A stretch of DNA of 64,000 bases from Peptococcaceae bacterium BRH_c8a (GCA_000961575.1 LADP01000024.1:62001-126000); one strand, 5' to 3'. Positions 34,843 to 44,111 are shown, counted from the first letter of the stretch. Numbers and translations are program-made. Notes: generated by a model from the sequence alone, not told the origin.

Positions 34843-35706
34843 ATGCCGAGGAGAACTTTGGGGGAAGCCGTTAACCAGGCGTCTCGCCTGTTACAAAAAA
34901 AAGGTATTGCTTCACCAAGGCTGGACGCTGAAGTGCTGCTGGCTCACGTGCTGAACCAGGACCGGGTCTACCTGTACCGGGAAGCAGGGAGCCGGTTGGG
35001 CACGGGTGCTGCCGGTCAGTACAGTAACCTGCTGGAGCGGCGGGCCACGGGTGAACCGGTGGCTTATCTAACCGGGCACCAAGAATTCATGGGGCTTGAC
35101 TTTTTAGTCGGGCCCCGTGTTTTAATTCCCCGGCCTGAAACCGAGCTGATGGTGGAATACGCCCTAGGTTTACTGAAGGGGTGGAGCGGCCTGCCGGTTG
35201 CCGTGGATGTAGGTACGGGTAGCGGGGCGGTGGCTGTGAGCCTGGCTCGGCTGGCGCCGGGTTGCGCAGTGTACGCCACTGATGTTTCGCTAGAAGCTCT
35301 GGTGGTGGCCCGGGAAAACGCCAACCGACACGGCGTTCAGGTTTATTTTGGTCACGGAGATCTGTTGGGCCCACTACAGGGAGTGCTGGAACCCGGTGCG
35401 GCGGCAGTTATTGCAGCCAATCTGCCTTATATACCCAAAGGTGACATACCCGGTCTGCCCCGTGATGTGCGGGGTTTCGAACCCCACGAAGCTCTGGACG
35501 GCGGCTCGGATGGCCTGGAACTTTACCGCCGCCTGGTGCCCCAGGCACTGGTTCTCCTGGCTCCAGGTGGACATTTACTCATGGAAATTGGCCCCGACCA
35601 GGCGCAGGAAGTATTGCATTTGACGGCGGTTAACCACCTTTGGGATACCAGGGTATTGCCTGATTTGGCCGGCCGCCTGCGACTGGCAGTAGCGCGTAAA
35701 AAATAA
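34843..35706 (+). CDS. prmC: Release factor glutamine methyltransferase
   Basis: The 287-residue SAM-dependent enzyme methylates the GGQ glutamine of release factors. The N-terminal helical domain (residues 1-85) is followed by the Rossmann domain with motif I VDVGTGSGAVAVSLA. The substrate-binding NPPY motif reads NLPYIP here (AANLPYIPKGD), a deviation in the second position; the position after the SAM domain still fits PrmC. It overlaps no gene. The kinase gene on the other strand ends 12 bases away with no visible terminator between. Confidence 0.93.
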   Translation: MPRRTLGEAVNQASRLLQKKGIASPRLDAEVLLAHVLNQDRVYLYREAGSRLGTGAAGQYSNLLERRATGEPVAYLTGHQEFMGLDFLVGPRVLIPRPETELMVEYALGLLKGWSGLPVAVDVGTGSGAVAVSLARLAPGCAVYATDVSLEALVVARENANRHGVQVYFGHGDLLGPLQGVLEPGAAAVIAANLPYIPKGDIPGLPRDVRGFEPHEALDGGSDGLELYRRLVPQALVLLAPGGHLLMEIGPDQAQEVLHLTAVNHLWDTRVLPDLAGRLRLAVARKK

Positions 35707-35718
35707 AACTGCCCACCT

Positions 35719-37677
35719 TTAGATCGATAGGTCTTGATCATTTCCCGAAGCATGCTCATCTGTAAAAGGCGGTAAATCTACATTAAACCTAGCTCCCTGG
35801 CCGGGAGTGCTTATAACGTTGATAGAACCGTTATGATCGTGTACTATTTTACTGGTGATAGCCAAACCAAGCCCGGTGCCCTCATCTCTAGTCGTAAAAT
35901 AGGGATCAAAAATACGTGACTGCAGAGATTTATCTATTCCCGGGCCGTCATCCTCCACCGACAGTCTGGCTCCATTCTTGTACCTAAGGGTGTTAACCCA
36001 CACTGTGCCCTTGGGGCCGGCAGATTGGATAGCGTTATTGGTCAGGTTGATAACTAACTGTTTAATCATGTCGGCGTTGCCAGTTACCGGGGGCAGGCCG
36101 GGATCCTGAAATCTGGACATTTTAACTTCCCGCAGCACAGCTTCATTATGTAGCAAGTCCCATATAGAATCAATAATTTCATTAAGGTTAACCCGCTGCA
36201 TCTTCATTTTCCCGGGGCGGGCCAGTTTAAGAAATTCCACTACAATGGCGTTAATGCGGTCTACCTCGGACAATATAATTTTAAAATAGTTTTCCATGTC
36301 TCCAATGCGGTTTTCCTTCTTTTCCTTCATTAGTTGTAAAAAACCCCGTATAGAAGTAAGGGGGTTTCTTATTTCATGGGCGGTTCCGGCGGCCAGTTCG
36401 CCAATGGCTGAAAGGGTGGCTGAGCGCTGCATTTTTCGCTCTATTTCTTTTCGATCACTGATATCGTTAATAATGCAAACATTGCCGATAATTCCCCCAC
36501 TCTTGTTGCAAAGATCCGCGCAATTGATTAGTAATACCCGATCCCCCGACTCCATTTCATAATTATCAGACTTAAACGGCCCGGCGGGTCTTCCACCCAT
36601 GCGGCCCAGGTATTCCGGCAGGTTTTGATTTAGCACTTGCTGTCTGGTCGTGCCCAGTAGGCATTCGGCCTGTTGGTTCAATTCTATAATACTGCCCGAG
36701 GCATCAGTAAGAATTACCCCGGCGTTAATAAAATTAATAAAATAACTGGTAAGAACCTTTTCTTGTTCCAATTTTTGAGACAAGGAAATGTCGTGAATAC
36801 ATATAAAGGTGCTGCCATCACTATCCAACCCGAAATTAACCGGGTACACAATGCATTGAACAGGGATCAACCGTCCCCGGCTGTCCACAGCCTGCCCGAA
36901 AACCGTGTTAGGACCATAATTTTCGTTCCGGGATTGAAAACTGTCCGTGTTGATGAAGGGCAGGTGCCTGGCTGTGATTTCGGAAATTTGTTCGTCCCCT
37001 TCAATATCTGCTTTAATAAGCTCACTAAAACGCTGGTTACTGTGAAAAACCCGGCCCCGGTGATCTACGTGCAGGGTGGCGATGCCCAGGTTGTTCATGG
37101 TTTGCTTCAGATGTTTATCGCTAGACCAAAGATGGTAAAAAAGGGTTTTTGTATACTCAAAAGACTGGCCAATGAACCATGCGGTTGTAGTTAGCAAGGC
37201 CAGAAGTAGGATCTGTTCGGTGATATAATTGGTATTAATACCGGTTTGTATAATGCCGGTTGTAATTGTGGATAGCGACATCACAAGGGCTGTAGCCATG
37301 CCGTAAACAGTTCCACAGACAATGGAAGTTAGTATAACAGGTACAATGGTAAGTATACTAAGTTCCGTCGTAGCGATTACCCCGGTAATGATAGGTACAT
37401 ATATGGCACAGATGGTGAATGTATACAATGATTTATAGATGTGCAGGTGCTGATGATCTCTATGAAAGGTTTTAGAGATTATTTTATGCTGGGCAGGTAC
37501 CAGGGCCAGGGCGGCGAGCATGCATATAAACCAGAGCAGGTTGTATCCGTCGGCCAGCTGCATTTGGGTAGTCCGCAGCCATCCTACCAAGCAGGTAGCG
37601 GTTAATATGCAATAGGTAAGATGGGCGAAAATGTAACAATCCTTTAGACGGTTTAATCCTGCTTCCAAGTTCTTCAT
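35719..37677 (-). CDS. Membrane PAS sensor histidine kinase (Agr-like or sporulation kinase)
   Basis: The protein has 652 residues and starts at ATG 37677 after GGAGGGC on the minus strand. About six hydrophobic segments fill residues 14-175. Two PAS domains follow (about 185-300 and 310-430). The HisKA domain has His434 in GTAHEIRNPLTS. The ATPase domain has N-box NLTNNAIQ (~544), DDGPGID (~576) and GTGLGLA (~601). The layout resembles sporulation kinases such as KinB/KinC rather than AgrC, which lacks PAS. As the last gene of the agrBD operon it is the best candidate receptor for the peptide, and Spo0F is a possible target because no response regulator gene is adjacent. Confidence 0.88.
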   Translation of the reverse strand: MKNLEAGLNRLKDCYIFAHLTYCILTATCLVGWLRTTQMQLADGYNLLWFICMLAALALVPAQHKIISKTFHRDHQHLHIYKSLYTFTICAIYVPIITGVIATTELSILTIVPVILTSIVCGTVYGMATALVMSLSTITTGIIQTGINTNYITEQILLLALLTTTAWFIGQSFEYTKTLFYHLWSSDKHLKQTMNNLGIATLHVDHRGRVFHSNQRFSELIKADIEGDEQISEITARHLPFINTDSFQSRNENYGPNTVFGQAVDSRGRLIPVQCIVYPVNFGLDSDGSTFICIHDISLSQKLEQEKVLTSYFINFINAGVILTDASGSIIELNQQAECLLGTTRQQVLNQNLPEYLGRMGGRPAGPFKSDNYEMESGDRVLLINCADLCNKSGGIIGNVCIINDISDRKEIERKMQRSATLSAIGELAAGTAHEIRNPLTSIRGFLQLMKEKKENRIGDMENYFKIILSEVDRINAIVVEFLKLARPGKMKMQRVNLNEIIDSIWDLLHNEAVLREVKMSRFQDPGLPPVTGNADMIKQLVINLTNNAIQSAGPKGTVWVNTLRYKNGARLSVEDDGPGIDKSLQSRIFDPYFTTRDEGTGLGLAITSKIVHDHNGSINVISTPGQGARFNVDLPPFTDEHASGNDQDLSI

Positions 37678-37694
37678 GCTGCCCTCCGCAATGT

Positions 37695-37733
37695 CAAATA
37701 TAAGGCACGGCTGATTACCGTGCCTTATATTTG
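37695..37733 (-). repeat. 16-bp perfect hairpin between operon genes
   Basis: CAAATATAAGGCACGG (37695-37710) and its exact complement (37718-37733) flank a 7-nt loop. It overlaps the stop of the 171-residue membrane protein and precedes the kinase ribosome site. There is no T run in the reading direction, so it may slow or protect the mRNA rather than end it. Confidence 0.7.
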
Positions 37734-38240
37734 TGTAGTTTGCGAACCTATTAATGGTTTGTCGGACGAATTATTTCTTCCCTGCAGATACCAGTTTGAA
37801 CGTGAGATTACTAAGGCAGTCAAGCATAAAAGGATAATTTTAATCCAGGCAAAAATTATCCAATAAAACATATTTTGCGCCAAGTCTTTTATATCCATTT
37901 CAAAGATATATTTAATTACTACAAATCCGAACAATTCAAAGCTGTTTAGAAATAGTAACCCAACAACAGTGGCAATCAAACTTGCTAACTTGGGGACTTT
38001 AAAAAAATGAGCTATCAACAGGGCCATTATTATTATAGCTGCAGCTGTATGAATACCGGTAATGAGTAATTGTATGCGAAAAATTAACACTATTGTGGCA
38101 GTAATGGCACCAATGGCAACAATAATGCTCCATTTATACTTGATTCTTAATAGGGTAACCGTAAGTAAAGCCATAACAATACCTTCTGGTAGACCAATGG
38201 TTAGTAAGTTAAATAACTCGTTAGAGATGTTATCGATCAT
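37725..38240 (-). CDS. Membrane protein of the agr-like operon (171 aa)
   Basis: About five hydrophobic segments (residues 12-30, 35-57, 60-80, 85-112, 125-146) and a hydrophilic C-terminus of 25 residues. The start ATG 38240 overlaps the agrD stop (ATGA), so it is translated with the peptide gene. It resembles the sensor-less membrane part of AgrC-type kinases, and could be a split receptor, exporter or immunity-like factor. I do not recognise a named family. Confidence 0.7.
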   Translation of the reverse strand: MIDNISNELFNLLTIGLPEGIVMALLTVTLLRIKYKWSIIVAIGAITATIVLIFRIQLLITGIHTAAAIIIMALLIAHFFKVPKLASLIATVVGLLFLNSFELFGFVVIKYIFEMDIKDLAQNMFYWIIFAWIKIILLCLTALVISRSNWYLQGRNNSSDKPLIGSQTTQI

Positions 38241-38356
38241 CTCATTGCCTCGGGCACTTCGGGTTCATACCACTGGACAAAACATGCTGATGCCGCACTT
38301 ACTTGTGCGATCCACAGCAGTGCAGTAGACAGTAGCACTATTAATACCTTTTTCAC
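38237..38356 (-). CDS. agrD: AgrD-like cyclic autoinducer peptide precursor (39 aa)
   Basis: The start GTG 38356 lies 6 bases after GGGGGG on the minus strand. The product begins MKKVLIVLLSTALLWIAQ, an amphipathic leader, then ASACFVQWY, then an acidic tail EPEVPEAMR. This three-part plan is typical of clostridial AgrD: leader, Cys-started ring, and a charged EPxVPE tail removed by AgrB. Cys25 would form the thiolactone, with a predicted ring of five or six residues ending at Trp29 or Tyr30. agrB lies 98 bases upstream. Confidence 0.85.
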   Translation of the reverse strand: MKKVLIVLLSTALLWIAQVSAASACFVQWYEPEVPEAMR

Positions 38357-38454
38357 TATAATCCCCCCTTTCTTGATTATAATTTAATAACATTGGTAAA
38401 TCTAGGTTTTTCATGTAGCAAAATGCCCTGTTGCTGGGTAAAGCTGATAGAAAA

Positions 38455-39051
38455 TCAACTGTTTTGGCTAAATTTGTAAGGTAGTATAAACAAAGACTGA
38501 ACGACCAGCCCTGCTGTTACGCCCAGCGGTAGTATAGGCTGATCGAAAATCCCATGCAGCGGCGCGAATGCTATGGTGGCCCAAAAAACCACTACTGCTA
38601 CGGCCGCCATTTTTAACTGCCGCCTTTTAGATGGCGTAAATTGTTTACTGGAAATGGTTACCGGGGCGCTGGTGATCACCGTAAAAAGAGCCAATACCAA
38701 CCCCAGAGCGGTGATTAGCAGAACGTATTCGCCTGTTGCCCGGGCAAAGGTATTTACTAAAAAACCTAGCATGGTAAACACCCCAACCGTAAGGATCCAG
38801 CATGTCATTGGCCCGGATTGATGACGTCCGCCCGCGAAAAGGCGCAGGGAAAAAGCCGCCGCCCAAATGAGGACGCTGGTATGCAGTGAGCCCAGCAACC
38901 AGGAAAATAATATAATTCCGGCTAACGCTGTGGCATTTAGCACCAGCACCTTTATGGCATAGGCATAAACCTCGGCAGTATGGCCCGCACCGGCAGTATA
39001 ACAGTTTTCACTGGCTAATCGCCGGGAAAGACTTTGTATTGAATGCGTCAT
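38455..39051 (-). CDS. agrB: AgrB: accessory gene regulator membrane endopeptidase
   Basis: The 198-residue integral membrane cysteine protease cleaves the C-terminal tail of AgrD and closes the thiolactone ring. The catalytic pair His77 and Cys84 lies in FAGGRHQSGPMTCW, at the same numbers as in Staphylococcus AgrB. About five to six hydrophobic segments fill the rest. The start ATG 39051 follows AAGGGTGG on the minus strand. It leads the operon agrB-agrD-membrane protein-kinase. Confidence 0.93.
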   Translation of the reverse strand: MTHSIQSLSRRLASENCYTAGAGHTAEVYAYAIKVLVLNATALAGIILFSWLLGSLHTSVLIWAAAFSLRLFAGGRHQSGPMTCWILTVGVFTMLGFLVNTFARATGEYVLLITALGLVLALFTVITSAPVTISSKQFTPSKRRQLKMAAVAVVVFWATIAFAPLHGIFDQPILPLGVTAGLVVQSLFILPYKFSQNS

Positions 39052-39135
39052 TGGAAACCACCCTTCTTTTTAATGTCGTTAAATATGTATTTTTGTTCGT
39101 TTTGTAAAAATCTAAGACTTTAATGGAACAATTTG

Positions 39136-39195
39136 TACAAATAATTGCAAAAACCTGCCTAAAAATGCAAAAATATTCCTACAAATAAATGCAAA
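39136..39195. promoter_or_regulatory. Triple A/T-rich direct repeat upstream of agrB
   Basis: TACAAATAATTGCAAA (39136) and TACAAATAAATGCAAA (39180) differ at one base, and AAAATGCAAA lies between (39162). The TGCAA cores are at 39146, 39166 and 39190, 20 and 24 bases apart, close to two helical turns. It is probably a regulator-binding site for the agr promoter or for ywlC, which diverges. Confidence 0.4.
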
Positions 39196-39294
39196 TTCCG
39201 AAATATTTCGAGCCTTTGCTGCCGTGCCGCCGTTTCTTTTAAGCCGGCTTCCTTTGTGATATACTACCTGAGAGAAACTGGAGCGTGGTAATAC

Positions 39295-40368
39295 ATGGAA
39301 CAGGGGCGTTTGCCCACCCGGGTTATGGTGGTGAAATCGGGTGAAGAAGATAGCCCGACAGTAATGGAAGCCGGTGCGGTGCTGCGGGCGGGAGGGCTGG
39401 TGGCCTTTCCCACTGAAACTGTTTACGGATTGGGAGCCAGCGCCCTGGACGAGCAGGCAGTGGCCGGCATATTTAAGGCTAAAGGCAGGCCTACAGATAA
39501 TCCATTAATTGTACATATAGATTCCTTCGCCAGCCTGGGCCAATATTTCCAGCGGGTTCCGGAACGGGCTCGGCTTTTGGCAGCGCATTTTTGGCCCGGG
39601 CCTTTGACGCTGGTTTTAAGGGACGATAACAGGTTTCCCGCCGTAGTATCGGGCGGGCTGGGCACAGTGGCCGTTCGGGTGCCCGCTCATCCAGTTGCCC
39701 TGGCTTTACTTAGAGCCGCCGGAGTGCCCGTAGCTGCTCCCAGTGCTAATGCTTCAGGAAGGCCCAGTCCCACCACGGCTGCTCATGTGCTGGACGACCT
39801 GGATGGTCGCATCGACCTGGTGCTGGACGGCGGGCCTGCAGGACTGGGAGTGGAATCTACAGTGTTGGATCTTACTGGTGAACAGCCGGTAATCCTACGA
39901 CCTGGCGGGGTAACCCCGCGTCAGTTGGAAGCACTACTGGGTCCGGTAAAACTGGATCCGGCCGTAAATGGTGCGGCAGGGGACGAAAAGCCGCGTTCTC
40001 CGGGCATGAAATATACCCATTATGCTCCCCAAGCGCCGGTGATGCTTTTTGACGGGAATGACAGTGCCCGTATGGCGAAACGGATTTTGGCCGAAGCAGA
40101 AAGACTGGCGGTCCGGGGGCAGCGGGTAGGCATTTTGGCCTGCCGGGATAATGAGTCAATGTATCAGGGCAAGGGATACGCTGTGGTTACTACCGGGTGG
40201 CGGGATGAACCGGGAACCATTGCCGCTGCACTATATGAATCACTGCGCTGTTTCGACCGGCAGTCGGTGGATGCTATTCTGGCCGAAGGTGTGTCTACCG
40301 AGGGGTTGGGCCTGGCGGTAATGAATAGACTGCTCCGGGCTGCCGGTGGAAACGTGGTTAAGATATGA
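39295..40368 (+). CDS. ywlC: L-threonylcarbamoyladenylate synthase (Sua5/YwlC)
   Basis: The 357-residue enzyme makes threonylcarbamoyl-AMP for the t6A37 modification of ANN-reading tRNAs. The YrdC domain (about residues 20-205) has KGRPTDNPLIVHI, VPAHPVALALLRAAGVPVAA and SANASGRPSPTTAAHV. The C-terminal Sua5 domain (about 235-350) follows the linker SPGMKYTHYAP. The full two-domain length marks the Sua5 type rather than TsaC. ATG 39295 follows TGGAG. Confidence 0.95.
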   Translation: MEQGRLPTRVMVVKSGEEDSPTVMEAGAVLRAGGLVAFPTETVYGLGASALDEQAVAGIFKAKGRPTDNPLIVHIDSFASLGQYFQRVPERARLLAAHFWPGPLTLVLRDDNRFPAVVSGGLGTVAVRVPAHPVALALLRAAGVPVAAPSANASGRPSPTTAAHVLDDLDGRIDLVLDGGPAGLGVESTVLDLTGEQPVILRPGGVTPRQLEALLGPVKLDPAVNGAAGDEKPRSPGMKYTHYAPQAPVMLFDGNDSARMAKRILAEAERLAVRGQRVGILACRDNESMYQGKGYAVVTTGWRDEPGTIAAALYESLRCFDRQSVDAILAEGVSTEGLGLAVMNRLLRAAGGNVVKI

Positions 40369-40446
40369 TGCAGTGAACAGTCATTTTGAGGATTATCATC
40401 CTTGAGCTTGCATAAATATTTGATAAGCATACCGGGACAACTTTAC

Positions 40447-40505
40447 GGCATTCTAAATGAAGTGAAGAAATCTTAAGATCCTTCGCTACGCTCAGGATGA
40501 CATTC
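40447..40505. repeat. Family B repeat copy
   Basis: GGCATTCTAAATGAAGTGAA, then GATCCTTCGCTACGCTCAGG and ATGACATTC. This is the fullest copy; its two halves are partly complementary (GTGAAGAAATCT with GATCCTTCGC), giving a hairpin between ywlC and mntP. Confidence 0.6.
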
Positions 40506-40638
40506 CCGAATCCTTTTTTCAAAATAAACGTGAGGTTTTTTTAATAGATAAGCATTGAACTTAATGACTTCTATCTTCTATCCAGAAACGTTATGGGGAA
40601 AATGCATTTGGCGCATATTTCTTGACGGGGGAATGATA

Positions 40639-41184
40639 TTGGGTATTTATACGATCTTTGCCCTGGCGGTGGCCTTGGGAACCGACGCATTTTCCATGTG
40701 TTTGGGCCTGGGTATTGCCGGAGTCACGATCCGCCAAATTTTGTTGATTAGCTTTACTGTACTTGTTTTTCATATTCTGATGCCCCTGGTGGGCTGGTAT
40801 GCCGGCGGATTTGCCGGTGCACTAGTGGGCCGGGCGGCCGCCATTGCCGGCGCCCTGCTGCTGCTATACCTGGGGGTGAAAATGATTCGCTCGTCCCTAA
40901 GCGGCGGAGATGCCATGGATCCCAAGGTGGTGCTGGTGAACACCTGGGGTTTGCTGTTGCTGGCGGCCAGTGTGAGCATGGACGCGCTCAGCGTGGGTTT
41001 TTCGCTGGGAACCAGACAGGTTAACCTGCCCCTGACCGTCGGTGTCATCGGTCTGGTGGCTGGTGTGATGACTGCTGCCGGGTTGTTGTTAGGCCGGTTT
41101 GTGGGCATAAAAGTGGGCGAACGTGCCGTGCTGGGCGGCGGTATCCTGCTGGTAGCCATTGGGGTGCGAATGATCATACCTTAG
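40639..41184 (+). CDS. mntP: Manganese efflux pump MntP
   Basis: The protein has about 181 residues. TTG 40639 is 7 bases after GGGGGA and gives MGIYTIFALAVALGTDAF; ATG 40633 is two codons upstream. Six helices are visible, with the acidic motifs ALGTDAFSMCLGLG and AASVSMDALSVGFSLG, the paired repeats that bind Mn(II) in this family. The frame extends further upstream without a ribosome site. The same place is held by ywlD in Bacillus. Confidence 0.92.
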   Translation: MGIYTIFALAVALGTDAFSMCLGLGIAGVTIRQILLISFTVLVFHILMPLVGWYAGGFAGALVGRAAAIAGALLLLYLGVKMIRSSLSGGDAMDPKVVLVNTWGLLLLAASVSMDALSVGFSLGTRQVNLPLTVGVIGLVAGVMTAAGLLLGRFVGIKVGERAVLGGGILLVAIGVRMIIP

Positions 41185-41258
41185 TCAGCTATATTTTTTA
41201 ATAAGTTGGACAAGCATACGTTTTGATTACTAAAATCCTCAAGGAGTCTGAACCGGGA

Positions 41259-41759
41259 ATGACATTAAAGCGTTTAATTAAAAAGAAAATACTTTTTGTT
41301 TGCACCGGCAACACTTGCCGCAGCGTCATGGCCGCAGCCCTGGCCCAAAGGGCTTTGGCAGGCATGTCCCTAGAAGGGATGCAGGTGGAGATTGCTTCGT
41401 CGGGCCTGGCAGCCATGCCGGGGGACAGCGCGTCCCCGGGTGCCGTAACAGTAATGCGGCAGAAGGGGATCGATTTAAGCGATCACCGAGCAGCGTTGCT
41501 AACCAGACGGGATGTTGAGGATGCGGACTTGGTACTGACTATGACATCCGGTCACCAGGAAGCGTTATGCCGGTTGATACCTTCCTGCACGGGTAAAATC
41601 CACACTCTGGCCCGGTACGCCGGCGCCGTTGGTGATGTGTCCGACCCGTTTGGTCAGAGTGACCATATTTACCGCCAGGTGGCTGCTGCGTTAGAGGAAT
41701 TGGTGGCGTCCGCGTTGCAACGTTTTGGGGATGAATGTAGCGGCATAAAAAGACTATAA
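41259..41759 (+). CDS. ywlE: Low-molecular-weight protein arginine phosphatase (YwlE-like)
   Basis: The protein has 166 residues from ATG 41259, 12 bases after AAGGAGT. The P-loop CTGNTCRS near the N-terminus (KILFVCTGNTCRSVMAAALA) fits CX5R(S/T). The Thr in the loop, in place of the usual Leu/Ile of tyrosine phosphatases, is the feature that gives YwlE preference for phosphoarginine. The general-acid Asp is in VSDPFGQSDHIYR. It is the predicted antagonist of McsB marking in heat-stress proteolysis. rpiB follows. Confidence 0.9.
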   Translation: MTLKRLIKKKILFVCTGNTCRSVMAAALAQRALAGMSLEGMQVEIASSGLAAMPGDSASPGAVTVMRQKGIDLSDHRAALLTRRDVEDADLVLTMTSGHQEALCRLIPSCTGKIHTLARYAGAVGDVSDPFGQSDHIYRQVAAALEELVASALQRFGDECSGIKRL

Positions 41760-41846
41760 TTTCATAACCCATAACAGGAACTGCCGCGAATTATGTAGAA
41801 TACTCCTGGTTATGGTTTCAATAATTGCGACAGGGAAGTGTTGACA

Positions 41847-42296
41847 TTGCGAGTAGCCATAGGAAGTGACCATGGCGGATTCAATTTGAAATCGGAAATA
41901 ATAAATTACCTTAAGGAACAAAACATTGCTTATCATGATTTTGGCACCTACTCCACCGACTCGGTAGATTACCCTGATTTTGCTGCGGCAGTGGCCGGGG
42001 CGGTAGTCGGGAGTGATTTCAAACGGGGTATTTTGTGCTGTGGCACCGGTATCGGTGTTAGTATAGCGGCTAACAAGGTGCCGGGCATCAGGGCAGCCCT
42101 GTGCCATGATACATTCTCCGCTCGGATGGCCAGTGAACATAATATGGCAAATATCATCACCCTGGGGGAACGGGTAATTGGGCCGGGCCTGGCCAGGGAT
42201 ATTGTCGGCGCTTGGCTTGGTACTGATTTCGCCGGGGGCAGGCATGCCCGGCGATTGGAAAAAATAACCGCTTTGGAGAATAAATGCGGCAAGTAA
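41847..42296 (+). CDS. rpiB: Ribose-5-phosphate isomerase B
   Basis: The protein has 149 residues from TTG 41847, 8 bases after AGGGAAG, giving MRVAIGSDHGGFNLK. It interconverts ribose- and ribulose-5-phosphate in the pentose phosphate pathway. The active-site Cys is in GILCCGTGIGVSIAANKVPGIR and the phosphate-binding His in AALCHDTFSARMASEHN. It links functionally to the transaldolase gene upstream. Confidence 0.95.
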   Translation: MRVAIGSDHGGFNLKSEIINYLKEQNIAYHDFGTYSTDSVDYPDFAAAVAGAVVGSDFKRGILCCGTGIGVSIAANKVPGIRAALCHDTFSARMASEHNMANIITLGERVIGPGLARDIVGAWLGTDFAGGRHARRLEKITALENKCGK

Positions 42297-42403
42297 ATTT
42301 AGCGTCTGGTTATGCGCAGTTGTATCCCGGGCCACGCAGCAAATAGCAAGATCTTTATTTTACGGCAGCCGGAAACTGTTAAACTACTTGGGAGGAAAGA
42401 AAA

Positions 42404-43681
42404 ATGACTTTTTACCGCCCCCTGGAAGAAGTTGATCCTGAAATAAGCCGGGCTGTCCAGCGGGAACTGGACAGGCAGCGTAACACCCTGGAACTTATCG
42501 CTTCCGAAAATATTGTCAGCCGGGCCGTTATGGAGGCCCAGGGTTCAGTACTAACTAATAAATATGCCGAAGGACTACCGGGACGGCGTTATTATGGCGG
42601 CTGTGAGCAGGTGGATGTTGCTGAAGTATTAGCTATCGAGCGGGCCAAAAAACTTTTCGGTGCCGAACATGCTAATGTCCAGCCCCACTCCGGTTCCCAG
42701 GCCAACACCGCGGCGTATTTTGCCTTGATTGAGCCGGGTGATACAATTTTGGGCATGAACCTGTCCCACGGTGGTCACCTGACCCATGGCAGCCCGCTGA
42801 ATATATCCGGTCGATATTTCAAGGTGGTCTTTTACGGGGTGGAAAAAGAAACCGGCATGATTGATTACGACAAAGTCCTGGCCGCGGCCCTGGAATGCAA
42901 GCCCAGGCTAATCATGGCCGGAGCCAGCGCGTACCCCAGGGAGATAGACTTTGCCAGGATGGGGGAAATAGCCCGCCAAGTCGGGGCCTACCTGGTGGTG
43001 GACATGGCGCACATTGCCGGCTTAGTTGCGACGGGGCTGCATAACAGCCCGATACCCCATGCCGACGTGGTCACCACCACCACACATAAGACGCTGCGCG
43101 GACCTCGGGGTGGTTTAATCCTGTGTAAAGAAAAGTATGCTGCCAAAATTGACAAAGCGGTATTTCCGGGTATTCAGGGTGGACCGCTAATGCACGTAAT
43201 CGCCTCCAAGGCTGTGGCCTTCGGCGAGGCTATGCAACCCGGTTTTAAAGAATATCAGCAGCAGGTCGTTAACAATGCCGGGGCCTTGGCCTCAGCACTG
43301 GTAAAACGCGGATTTGAACTTATTTCCGGTGGTACCGACAACCACATGATGTTGGTGGATCTGCGTAACAAAAACATCACCGGTCGGGACGCTGAAAAGA
43401 TCCTGGATCTGGTGGGGATTACAGTCAACAAGAACGCTATTCCCTTTGACCCGCAGCCGCCAGTAGTTACCAGTGGTATCCGCATCGGCACCCCGGCGGT
43501 AACCACCAGGGGACTAAAAGAGCCGGAAATGGATCAAATAGCAGAAATGATACACCTGGCTATCAGCTTCGGCGAGGACGGGCCTGGCCGCAAGCAAGCC
43601 GCAGATATGGCTGCCGGGCTATGCCGTCGGTTCCCGATTTACGAAGAAGGTGGAGTATATGCCTCGTCCCGCCTGGGATGA
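42404..43681 (+). CDS. glyA: Serine hydroxymethyltransferase
   Basis: The 425-residue PLP enzyme converts serine and tetrahydrofolate to glycine and methylene-THF. It has the Schiff-base lysine in [15 protein letters not shown], the [21 protein letters not shown]-terminus, and [18 protein letters not shown] follows GGGAGGAAAG. Its last 23 bases overlap the dCMP deaminase gene, so the two are translated together and both feed thymidylate synthesis. Confidence 0.97.
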   Translation: MTFYRPLEEVDPEISRAVQRELDRQRNTLELIASENIVSRAVMEAQGSVLTNKYAEGLPGRRYYGGCEQVDVAEVLAIERAKKLFGAEHANVQPHSGSQANTAAYFALIEPGDTILGMNLSHGGHLTHGSPLNISGRYFKVVFYGVEKETGMIDYDKVLAAALECKPRLIMAGASAYPREIDFARMGEIARQVGAYLVVDMAHIAGLVATGLHNSPIPHADVVTTTTHKTLRGPRGGLILCKEKYAAKIDKAVFPGIQGGPLMHVIASKAVAFGEAMQPGFKEYQQQVVNNAGALASALVKRGFELISGGTDNHMMLVDLRNKNITGRDAEKILDLVGITVNKNAIPFDPQPPVVTSGIRIGTPAVTTRGLKEPEMDQIAEMIHLAISFGEDGPGRKQAADMAAGLCRRFPIYEEGGVYASSRLG

Positions 43682-44111
43682 TTATTTTATAGAAATAACC
43701 GGCCTGGTGGCCAAACGTTCCACTTGCCTGCGACGCAATGTGGGGGCCATTATCGTGCGGGACAACCGCATCCTTACTACTGGATATAACGGCGCTCCCT
43801 CCGGCCTGGCCCACTGTTTGGATATCGGCTGTATGCGCCAGCGCCAGGGTGTCCCTTCCGGGGAACGGCACGAACTGTGCCGCGGTCTGCACGCCGAGCA
43901 AAACGCCATCCTGCAGGCCGCGGTGCATGGTATTACCATTGCTGGAGGCACCTTTTACGTCACGCATCAACCCTGCGTGCTGTGCGCCAAAATGATGGCC
44001 AACGCCCGGATTAAAAGGGTGGTCTACCAGGGCGGTTACCCCGACCCGCTGGCCCTGGCCATGCTGGAAGAAGCCGGCATCGAGTTTATCCCCTTTGGTG
44101 CCAGGTGTTGA
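43659..44111 (+). CDS. dCMP deaminase (ComEB-like)
   Basis: The 150-residue zinc enzyme makes dUMP from dCMP. ATG 43659 lies in the glyA end, after AAGGTGGAG. The zinc motif is HAEQNAI with PCVLCAKMM, and the extra zinc-binding CxxxxxH region ([20 protein letters not shown]) is typical of dCMP deaminases. Its last four residues (GARC) and stop come from a family A repeat, so the native C-terminus has been altered. Confidence 0.92.
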   Translation: MPRPAWDDYFIEITGLVAKRSTCLRRNVGAIIVRDNRILTTGYNGAPSGLAHCLDIGCMRQRQGVPSGERHELCRGLHAEQNAILQAAVHGITIAGGTFYVTHQPCVLCAKMMANARIKRVVYQGGYPDPLALAMLEEAGIEFIPFGARC

